From Lentisphaerota bacterium (GTDB taxonomy: Bacteria > Verrucomicrobiota > Lentisphaeria > Oligosphaerales > Oligosphaeraceae), in NCBI GenBank assembly GCA_012800565.1, contig JAAZIZ010000300.1, positions 1-12,320 of the forward strand: a stretch of 12,320 bases of DNA, given 5' to 3'. The notes under the pieces were generated by a model, which was given only the letters and a program-made list of their open reading frames with translations, was not told the DNA's origin and made no database searches. Made by a program: the position numbers and the translations under genes. Below, piece after piece: positions 1 to 6,175 of the stretch (the first letter of the stretch is position 1; each line of letters opens with the position of its first letter).

Positions 1-2239
1 CAATGCGCTCAACCACCCGGTTGCAGCGCTCACCGTTGTGAATCACCGGCTGGGAAAAGGCTATCCGTGCACCTTCGCCTCGCAGTTTTTCCGGATTAAA
101 GCCGTCCAGGCCGGAGACGAAGAGCAGACGCCGCAGCTCTTCCCGGTCCAGTCCTTTGGGGTCATAAGCTACCGCGGGACCGTCGGTAATGGCTACAATC
201 CTCAGTTTGGGATACAGGGGCTTGCCATCTTTTTCCGCCAGCAGCAGCTTGATTGCGTTGCCGGCCACATCACCGCCTGGACCTCCGGCGATTTTGATCG
301 CGAACTTGTCCTTGGTGGGATCGATTCCCAGTTCATGCAGGGTCTTGAGCAAATACTGATGCACTCCATAACTGGTTACACCGTATTCCTTGTGATTGAT
401 GCCGGCACCCGGCTTGCCGGAAATGAAGCCCGAACCCAAGGTGTATCCGACTTTCTGGGCATATTCGCCCATCCACTCGATCATGGTGTCGAACATATTC
501 TCATCCGGGCCAATCTCAATAAGCTCATGCTTGCCCAGGCGGTCCACGATACGGGAGTCACGCAATTTATGATCCGTTCCATAATTGACCAGCGAGACAA
601 AGGCGGCGGTAAAGGCGCGCTGCATCTGCCAGAGCGTCGGTTTGAGCTGGGATGGGTCTTCCAGGGGTTCCATCAGAGTCAGCAGTTTCGCGCCGCCCTC
701 GTAGATGTCCTTGTTCTTCAGATGCTGAGTATTGGCCAGCACTAATACTTCGTGATACGCTTCGTCGCTGGCATAGTCGTAGTTGTCATAAGCCTCCAGT
801 TTGTTGCCACCGCGACCGGGGATCACGGTACGCCAGCCGCCGCGCGAGATTTCAGCGAAGCGCACATGGTAGCCGAAAGCCTTGCGGCGATAGAAGAAAA
901 AGACCCCGCAGGGGGTGTCCGCCGGAAACGAAGCCGCATATTTCTCATTCAGACGGCAGTAGAACTGGCAGTAATCAGGCGACAGCCGAAAAGACAGCCC
1001 GGCTTTATCCAAACAGTAGAAGTTCGTCTTCTGAATGCAGTCCAAAAAATTAAAGGAGGCCCGGAAGATGTTCCTGACCAGATTGTCTTTTTCCTGATTG
1101 CCGGAATTGATCTTTTGTACCTCAGCCAGGAAATGCTTCCGCGCTGCTGCCTCCTGTTCACCATTGTTATCAGCATCCTGCAACGCAGGATTGAAGCGTC
1201 GCTCGAATTCCTGAAACATCTGCCGGGAAAGCTCCGGGTAAATCGCCATATAGCGGACGATATCCTGGGCATTGTACGCACTGCGTTCGACAAAGGCCAG
1301 CTGCCCGTGAATGAACTCGCAGCAGGCCCGCAGCCAGTTCGTCGCCTGCAGGCTGAAGCCCAGACGCCGGACGAATTCCTGGTGCATAAAGTCATGCATC
1401 TCTACCCAGCCGAGCAGACGGACATTCTCCAGCAGAGCTTCCAGATGGGCCGGGGTGATGTCAGTCTGGTTTCTTTTCTCCAGATGCAGCGTGCCCACCA
1501 TCACCGGCAAATGTTCGAAGTCGCCCGGATCGCGGTTGGTGGAGATTTCACGGAGGCAGCAGCGGCTGGGCTCCAGGCCACTGGCAGCGATGATTTCCAG
1601 CAGCTGGCTGTAGAGACCGTCGGTACCGGTCGGCACGGACACGGCGAGCACCAGGCGCAGGGAGTCCTGGTTCCACTCCTCCACTTCGGCCAGGACGTTG
1701 TCGCAGCCTTGGGCCAGCAGCGCCCAACGCACCAGCTGCACCAGGCGGTTCAGTTCCAAGTCTGCAATGGCAGCGCCATTCAGGCGCTGATACAGCTCTG
1801 CCAGAGCCGGCAACTGCTCCTGTCCATACTGATGGGCATAAGCATCCTGCAACTCCGCCAGGCTTATCCGGCATTTCGGGGCTGTGTCGCTGAGCAGCAC
1901 ATAATGCTCAATAATCAGCGTATTGGGCTCAGCATTGACTACTACCGGACGGCAGGAACGGTGGATGGTCACGCTCAGCAGACGCTGCTTGGCCATCATC
2001 CGGCTGGTCACGGCAGGATTGCTCTCGTCACTAAGCAGATAGATGAAAAATATCTCATTGTTCAACTCCACCCGCCGAATCCCGGACTGTTTGTCCAGGT
2101 TACAGAGAAAAGGCAAGATGGTGCCGAGATGTTCACCTAGATCCTGAAAAAAATATTCAGGCATCACATCCTGGAGCATCTGAAAAGCTGTTCCCAGTTG
2201 CTTGGTTTGCTCCTTGATGATTTTATTTATCACTAACAT
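1..2239 (-). CDS. NAD-dependent glutamate dehydrogenase, large type (3' end outside window)
   Basis: The minus strand is open from the ATG at 2239 to the left edge (746 codons), so the C-terminus is missing. The first half is a poorly conserved regulatory-type region. The second half is the dehydrogenase: SRGGWR near residue 466, the substrate-site stretch NTQHLKNKDIYEGGAK near 505-520 with the likely catalytic lysine, YTLGSGFISGKPGAGINHKEYG near 615-635, and a nucleotide-binding stretch IKIAGGPGGDVAGNAI near 646. These fit large GDHs that oxidatively deaminate glutamate to 2-oxoglutarate with NAD+; the KNKDI.EGG.K pattern resembles, as I recall, the roughly 115-kDa fungal GDH2 type more than the 180-kDa bacterial type. 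AGGAG lies 9 nt before the ATG and supports this start. It is divergent from the larE-like gene across a 338-bp spacer. Plus-strand ORFs here are shadows. Family certain; subtype inferred. Confidence 0.9.
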   Translation of the reverse strand, partial: MLVINKIIKEQTKQLGTAFQMLQDVMPEYFFQDLGEHLGTILPFLCNLDKQSGIRRVELNNEIFFIYLLSDESNPAVTSRMMAKQRLLSVTIHRSCRPVVVNAEPNTLIIEHYVLLSDTAPKCRISLAELQDAYAHQYGQEQLPALAELYQRLNGAAIADLELNRLVQLVRWALLAQGCDNVLAEVEEWNQDSLRLVLAVSVPTGTDGLYSQLLEIIAASGLEPSRCCLREISTNRDPGDFEHLPVMVGTLHLEKRNQTDITPAHLEALLENVRLLGWVEMHDFMHQEFVRRLGFSLQATNWLRACCEFIHGQLAFVERSAYNAQDIVRYMAIYPELSRQMFQEFERRFNPALQDADNNGEQEAAARKHFLAEVQKINSGNQEKDNLVRNIFRASFNFLDCIQKTNFYCLDKAGLSFRLSPDYCQFYCRLNEKYAASFPADTPCGVFFFYRRKAFGYHVRFAEISRGGWRTVIPGRGGNKLEAYDNYDYASDEAYHEVLVLANTQHLKNKDIYEGGAKLLTLMEPLEDPSQLKPTLWQMQRAFTAAFVSLVNYGTDHKLRDSRIVDRLGKHELIEIGPDENMFDTMIEWMGEYAQKVGYTLGSGFISGKPGAGINHKEYGVTSYGVHQYLLKTLHELGIDPTKDKFAIKIAGGPGGDVAGNAIKLLLAEKDGKPLYPKLRIVAITDGPAVAYDPKGLDREELRRLLFVSGLDGFNPEKLRGEGARIAFSQPVIHNGERCNRVVERI

Positions 2240-2364
2240 GGTTGCTGACTCCTGACTAACCGGACTGCTCTAAAAACGTAAAACTGGGCAGCAAAAACTA
2301 TTAATGTATCACAACTCCGACAAAATACCATAATTTGTCCTGTATTTGGACGAAAATTCATGTA

Positions 2365-2413
2365 ATGGGACGTATGGGACGTATGGGACGTATGAATGGG
2401 ACGTATGGGGTAA
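2365..2413. repeat. 9-bp tandem repeat (ATGGGACGT units) in intergenic region
   Basis: Three perfect head-to-tail copies of ATGGGACGT occupy 2365-2391. After a 4-base interruption (ATGA) a fourth copy lies at 2396-2404, followed by a degenerate ATGGGG. The tract sits between the divergent glutamate dehydrogenase and larE-like genes. Its 9-bp period and GGAC core recur in the other long spacer at 10831-10866. Apart from this tract and a weak promoter candidate, I see nothing in the 338-bp gene-free stretch 2240-2577. Function unknown. Confidence 0.85.
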
Positions 2414-2487
2414 TAGGACAATGGGAGCGGTAAGCTGAAATTGCCCATCCCGCGGTATTTTGCTCTTTTAGTCTGCGGTGATTATCA

Positions 2488-2516
2488 TTTTTGTCTTTCA
2501 GCGATTACGTTATAGT
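2488..2516 (+). promoter_or_regulatory. Possible promoter for the larE-like/tatA unit
   Basis: A TATAGT hexamer at 2511-2516 (5 of 6 matches to the sigma-70 -10 box) lies 17 nt downstream of a poor -35 (TTTTTG, 2488-2493). Transcription from here would begin after the ATG at 2491, which would favour the start codon at 2578. The -35 is weak, so this is only a candidate. Confidence 0.25.
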
Positions 2517-2577
2517 CTTGACCTGGAGATTGCTGCCCGCTCTTTCTGCCACTGGAGACCTGGAACTGAAGACTACG

Positions 2578-3408
2578 ATGAGCAAATCACTTCTGCTGGA
2601 CTTTCTGCGCCGACATCAGTCCGGAGGCATAGCCTTGGCCTTTTCCGGCGGGGTGGACAGCACTTTGCTCCTGGCGTTGCTGCGGGAATTGCAGCAGGAA
2701 CAGCCTTTCCCGTGGCTCGCCCTGACGATGCATTCGCTTTTTCAAACCGAGGCCGAACTGATTCGGGTCAAAGAACTGGCCCGGCAATGGTCTGTGCCGC
2801 TGCAAATTCTCTCTCTGGACCCTCTGCGCCTTGAACAAGTGCGCAACAACCTCCCCGACCGTTGCTATTGGTGCAAACGCCATATCTTTGAGTCGTTTCG
2901 TGAATGCGCCCGCAGGCAGGGGTTGCAGACACTGATGGACGGCACTAATGCCGATGATTTGCTGGCCTACCGGCCAGGAGTGCGGGCGCTGCGGGAACTG
3001 CAAGTCGTATCACCGTTGGCCGAACTGGGCATAGACAAAAAATCTGTCCGCGCTCTGGCCCGGGAACTGGGCTTGGCGAGCGCCTGCAAACCGTCCTCTC
3101 CTTGTCTGGCCACTCGCTTTGAATACGGTACTGTTTTGACTGCCGGGCTGATTGAACAGATTCAGAGGGGGGAAGAGAGCCTGCGCCGCTTCTGCCCGGA
3201 AGGAACTGACATCCGCCTGCGTCGGCACGGTGACCTGGCCCGCATTGAGGTGCCCCCGCTACTGCTGCCGGTCCTGGCGGGGCGCCACGCTGAGCTAAGC
3301 GCTGCTCTGAAAGCGCTGGGGTTCAAGTACGTTACTCTGGACCTTGAGGGCTTCCGCTCCGGCAGCATGGATATCACTTTCAGCCAGAATGACCACACGG
3401 AGGTGTAA
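2578..3408 (+). CDS. larE: LarE-type ATP-dependent sulfur transferase (PP-loop)
   Basis: The 276-residue product has the PP-loop SGGVDST at residues 23-29 that binds ATP pyrophosphate, DRCYWCK at 94-100, DGTNADD at 121-127 and SSPCLATRFEYG at 173-184. This arrangement is characteristic of LarE, which adenylates a carboxylate of the lactate racemase nickel-pincer nucleotide precursor and donates sulfur. Cys96, Cys99 and Cys176 could form the three-cysteine site of Fe-S-dependent LarEs; Cys176 alone would match the sacrificial-cysteine type. I chose ATG 2578 because the protein then begins like other LarEs (a short helix before AFSGGVDS); an in-frame ATG at 2491 would add 29 unrelated residues. 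No clear Shine-Dalgarno precedes either start. No larA, larB or larC is nearby, so the substrate may differ. It is followed immediately by tatA, whose ribosome binding site lies in its last codons. Confidence 0.8.
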   Translation: MSKSLLLDFLRRHQSGGIALAFSGGVDSTLLLALLRELQQEQPFPWLALTMHSLFQTEAELIRVKELARQWSVPLQILSLDPLRLEQVRNNLPDRCYWCKRHIFESFRECARRQGLQTLMDGTNADDLLAYRPGVRALRELQVVSPLAELGIDKKSVRALARELGLASACKPSSPCLATRFEYGTVLTAGLIEQIQRGEESLRRFCPEGTDIRLRRHGDLARIEVPPLLLPVLAGRHAELSAALKALGFKYVTLDLEGFRSGSMDITFSQNDHTEV

Positions 3409-3409
3409 G

Positions 3410-3655
3410 ATGTCTATCGGTTTTACAGAAATATTGCTTATTGTGGTGTTTGTGTTGCTTGTTTTCGGCGCTAAACGCATTCCCGAATTGGCACGGGCAT
3501 TGGGGCGCGCTTCTTATGAATTCAAAAAAGCCAAAGAGAATCTGATCAGCGAGGGCGAGGAATGCGCCCGGGCAGCGGAAAAAGCGGGCGAGCAGAATAC
3601 GTCTTGCGCGACTGAGGCACCGGCATTGCCCAAGGACGAAAACCAGGCCGGATGA
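3410..3655 (+). CDS. tatA: Sec-independent protein translocase subunit TatA/TatE
   Basis: An 81-residue protein with an N-terminal membrane helix (about residues 6-19, ILLIVVFVLLVF), the conserved FG hinge at 19-20, then the amphipathic helix GAKRIPELARALGRASYEFKKAK and a polar acidic tail. This is the standard TatA layout: it oligomerises with TatBC in the inner membrane to export folded proteins with twin-arginine signals. GGAGG at 3399-3403, inside the end of the larE-like gene, lies 6 nt before the ATG, and the genes are one base apart, so the two are probably translationally coupled. The lack of a long cytoplasmic coiled coil favours TatA over TatB. No tatC is in the window. A longer frame from 3344 lies inside larE and lacks this ribosome binding site. 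Confidence 0.92.
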   Translation: MSIGFTEILLIVVFVLLVFGAKRIPELARALGRASYEFKKAKENLISEGEECARAAEKAGEQNTSCATEAPALPKDENQAG

Positions 3656-3738
3656 ATAACCCCGTCACCTGCGCACTGGAACGCTACCTAAGAGAGCACC
3701 ACAGAAAACTGACGCTTTACATATCTTTCTTCAGAGGG

Positions 3739-3760
3739 AAACACTTTTTTTGTGTTTTTT
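3739..3760 (+). terminator. Weak candidate terminator after tatA
   Basis: AAACAC (3739-3744) can pair with GTGTTT (3752-3757) around a T7 loop, followed by more T residues. The stem is short and AT-rich, so termination would be inefficient. It lies between tatA and the Pro/Ala-rich gene, where a transcript end would make sense. Confidence 0.3.
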
Positions 3761-3848
3761 GTTTGCGGAAATGTTGAATGAGTGTTAACTTAATAAGTCA
3801 GGACGCGAAAATCATTTACCAGACCTTACGCTTGCAGGGGATGAAGTT

Positions 3849-5342
3849 ATGGCTGATGATCCACAAAGAACGAACAAATTGCGCTTGCGCAGCACCGACA
3901 CTAATCGGTTTAAAGTAGATACCGCCAGATTGCGGGTGCAGCCATCCCAGACTCCCGCTGCCGAACCGGATGTGCTGCCGCCGGGCGCCGGGCAGACACA
4001 AAAGGCTGCTGATTTCCATGATCCGGTCAGTCTGCGCGATACCTCTACCGGGACGCTGAGACGCCTGCACAGCCAGGCTGGATCACCGGCCACGATCAAT
4101 CTGAGAGATACCTCGACGGGGAAATTGATGCGGCAGAGTTTTCAGCCGGGTGCAGCTCAGACCGGCAGTGTGCATGATACTACTGCCACCAGACTGCAGC
4201 GGCCTGCTGGCGAGGACAGCGCTGGCGCAACTGCCGTAGTGGCTCCGCCGGGAGAAGAACGCAAACACGAAACCGTGCGCCTGAAAGTTGTGCGCTCAAC
4301 CCCGGCAGCCAGTTCCCCGGCTATCGGCGGAGCAGCGCAGGCAAGTGCCGGAGCAACACCAAAAGTCTCGGTTCCTCCGCTGGCTCAAATCGCCCTGGAA
4401 AAACCATCTGAATCTGCCGCCCCGGCTCCAGCCGCCCCGGCCCCGGCTGCTCCAACTCCGGCTCCGGCCGCTCCGACTCCGGCCGCTGCGCCAGCCATCA
4501 AAGTAAAACTGCCGCCGCTTACCCCGGCTCCAGCTGCCGCCACTCCGCCCCCGGCTCCTGCTCCGGCTTCTGATGCGGCTCCGACTCCAGCTCCCGCTTC
4601 GGCCCCGCCTCCCGCTGCCGCCCCGGCTCCGACTCCGGCTGTAACTCCTGCTCCGTCTTCCCAGACTTCGACCATTAAGCTGTCCGTCAAGAAGCCCGGT
4701 GCTATTCCTCCTACTGCTGCCCCTGCTGCTCCTGCCGCCGCCCCGGCGGCACCGCCAGCGGAGCCTGCGGCGCCGATTTCGCCGGCTATGGCTGCGGCCA
4801 GTACTACGGGTTTGAAAATCCGTCCCGTTACGGGGGCGGCGCCTGGCACACCGGCTCCCCCCGCCGAACCTCCCTCAGCTGGCGCAACGGTCAAGGTGAC
4901 ACCTGGGGCGGTTGCTACTCCGGCTGCCAAAGTATCCTTGAAAAAGGAGGGCTCCGGTGCCGAGGCCGCTCCGGCAGCAGCCCCTGCCCCGGCTCCTGCC
5001 CCGGCTGGTAGCGTGGACTCGGCCAGTGCCACTGTCGCCGTGGCTCCGCCTGCGGTTGAACCCGGTGGAGGCAAGAGCAAGGGTCTGAAACTGCGTCCCA
5101 GCAATGCTGCAAAAACTATCGCCGTCACTCCGCCAGGAGAAACCGGCAAAGCTCTAGCTCCAGCTGAAAAGCCGCAGCCAGCCGCTGCTGACCAGCCGGC
5201 GGACGCGATAGCTCCGGCCTTGCAGCCGAAAGCCGCTGCCACTGGCTTGTCAGCTCTGGAAAGCATTTCTTCGCTGGTGGCGGCAATCGCCATCGCTGCC
5301 ATGCTCTTCAGCTTGATATCAGCATTTCTGAAGCACCTGTAA
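3849..5342 (+). CDS. Pro/Ala-rich tail-anchored protein with N-terminal 23-residue repeats
   Basis: A 497-residue protein of unknown function. The N-terminus (about 1-150) is polar and Thr/Arg-rich with three units at a 23-residue spacing: SLRDTSTGTLRRL (61-73), NLRDTSTGKLMRQ (84-96) and SVHDTTATRLQRP (107-119). Residues about 185-400 are mostly Pro/Ala low-complexity linker, punctuated by short basic beta-like motifs: IKVKL, STIKLSVKK, GLKIRP, ATVKV, KVSLKK and GLKLRP. The last 25 residues contain one hydrophobic segment (about 473-494) ending in FLKHL, with no N-terminal signal peptide. This suggests a tail-anchored inner-membrane protein with a long extended cytoplasmic arm, possibly a scaffold or spacer. 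AGGGG lies 8 nt before the ATG. The gene stands alone and is followed by a strong terminator. Codon variation within the Pro/Ala tracts argues for selected protein rather than DNA slippage. Proteins of this style occur, as I recall, in Lentisphaerota. Confidence 0.8.
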   Translation: MADDPQRTNKLRLRSTDTNRFKVDTARLRVQPSQTPAAEPDVLPPGAGQTQKAADFHDPVSLRDTSTGTLRRLHSQAGSPATINLRDTSTGKLMRQSFQPGAAQTGSVHDTTATRLQRPAGEDSAGATAVVAPPGEERKHETVRLKVVRSTPAASSPAIGGAAQASAGATPKVSVPPLAQIALEKPSESAAPAPAAPAPAAPTPAPAAPTPAAAPAIKVKLPPLTPAPAAATPPPAPAPASDAAPTPAPASAPPPAAAPAPTPAVTPAPSSQTSTIKLSVKKPGAIPPTAAPAAPAAAPAAPPAEPAAPISPAMAAASTTGLKIRPVTGAAPGTPAPPAEPPSAGATVKVTPGAVATPAAKVSLKKEGSGAEAAPAAAPAPAPAPAGSVDSASATVAVAPPAVEPGGGKSKGLKLRPSNAAKTIAVTPPGETGKALAPAEKPQPAAADQPADAIAPALQPKAAATGLSALESISSLVAAIAIAAMLFSLISAFLKHL

Positions 5343-5373
5343 GCGTCCTGCTTTGTCGCCTGCAGGCGAGTTT

Positions 5374-5422
5374 AACCTGGTCCCGGATGGAACTTTTCGT
5401 CCGGGCCAGGTTTTTCTTTTTT
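5374..5422 (+). terminator. Rho-independent terminator of the Pro/Ala-rich gene
   Basis: AACCTGG-T-CCCGGA (5374-5387) pairs with TCCGGGCCAGGTT (5400-5412), giving a 13-bp stem with one bulged T and a 12-nt loop, followed by a T-rich tract to 5422. The T-tract orientation assigns it to the plus strand. The minus-strand trpF-like gene ends at 5421, so the T-tract runs to its stop codon. A separate perfect palindrome CGCCTGCAGGCG lies just upstream at 5357-5368. Confidence 0.88.
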
Positions 5423-6173
5423 ATAAGTATAGGTCTTGAAAGGCTGTGCCGGCCGCCTGCAGAAAGGCTCGCACCAGTGCCGGGTCTTTGCGCCCATCTG
5501 GGCCTTCCAGCCCGGTATGGGCATCTACCCCGGCCGGGCGCACCGTGCGGATTGCCACGCCGACATTGGCCGGGGTTAGTCCTCCGGCCAGAATCACTGG
5601 CCGGCTGGATTCCTGCACCAGCGCCCGGCTGATTGACCAGTCGTGCACTATGCCGGTCGCGCCAGTGGCACCGCTGGCGGCATCATAGCTGTCAAGAATA
5701 AAGGCATCAATATAGGGCATTTGTCTGCGCAGACAATGCACCGCCAGCGGCAGGCTCAGCCCGGAGTGGACGATCAGGCTTTTGATCAGCAGCAAATCCG
5801 GCCGGCACCGGCGCAGCGCAGCCAATTCCCCGAGCTCAATCGCGCCATGCAGTTGCACCGCCGGTACCTCCAGAAAAGAGGTGAAACGGTCTATCTCCAG
5901 GGCGGTTTTTTCGTAACAGATCAGCACTGGCAGCACTTCTGCCGGCAGGTGCCTGATGATCGCCTGCGCTTCTGCCTCGCTGTGGTCAGCCGGATTGACG
6001 GGCAGCCGCAAGGGAAAACCAAGGCAGGTACAGCCGGCCGACAACAGCATCTCGGCTTCCGCCCAGTCCACCACCCCGGCAATCTGAATCAGCGGAGCCG
6101 GAAAAAGCATTCGGCCAATTCTGCCCCGGGCGGGACAACCTGGCTGCTTGGCGGCACAGTTTTCTGCTGGCAT
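5421..6173 (-). CDS. TrpF-like (phosphoribosylanthranilate isomerase family) barrel lacking the catalytic cysteine
   Basis: The 250-residue product follows the TrpF TIM-barrel pattern in order: LIQIAGVVD (28-36), GCTCLGF (47-53), VQLHG (106-110), IKSL, FILDSYDA (158-165), LAGGLTPANV (195-204) and GVDAHTGLEGPDGRKD (215-230), the last two forming the phosphate-binding loops. TrpF isomerises phosphoribosylanthranilate in tryptophan synthesis using a general-base Cys in strand 1 (KICGIT) and a general-acid Asp. Here the Asp is present (Asp161) but the Cys position is Ala32. No other trp genes are nearby. It follows the GH36 gene (ATG two bases after that stop) and is the last gene of the minus-strand run. 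The start is uncertain: an ATG at 6110 would give 229 residues and remove a Cys-containing extension not typical of the family; neither has a strong ribosome binding site. Fold assignment is firm; activity is doubtful. Confidence 0.75.
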   Translation of the reverse strand: MPAENCAAKQPGCPARGRIGRMLFPAPLIQIAGVVDWAEAEMLLSAGCTCLGFPLRLPVNPADHSEAEAQAIIRHLPAEVLPVLICYEKTALEIDRFTSFLEVPAVQLHGAIELGELAALRRCRPDLLLIKSLIVHSGLSLPLAVHCLRRQMPYIDAFILDSYDAASGATGATGIVHDWSISRALVQESSRPVILAGGLTPANVGVAIRTVRPAGVDAHTGLEGPDGRKDPALVRAFLQAAGTAFQDLYL

Positions 6174-6175
6174 AA

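Noticed and set aside
752..2140. Long plus-strand frame of 462 codons (and another at 38-745)
   Set aside because: Both are antisense to the glutamate dehydrogenase, whose minus-strand translation carries clear family motifs from 2239 to the window edge.
2330..2352. Short inverted repeat GTCC...GGAC upstream of the GGAC array
   Set aside because: Only four paired bases around a seven-base loop; within chance expectation for a 338-bp spacer.
3652..3777. 41-residue frame starting in an ATGA overlap with the tatA stop
   Set aside because: The overlap suggests coupling, but the product has no recognisable features and the frame runs through the T-rich candidate terminator after tatA. There is no independent ribosome binding site.
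4385..5302. 305-codon minus-strand frame, Gly/Ala-rich
   Set aside because: It is the mirror of the Pro/Ala codons of the plus-strand gene, which has a ribosome binding site, structured ends and a matching terminator.
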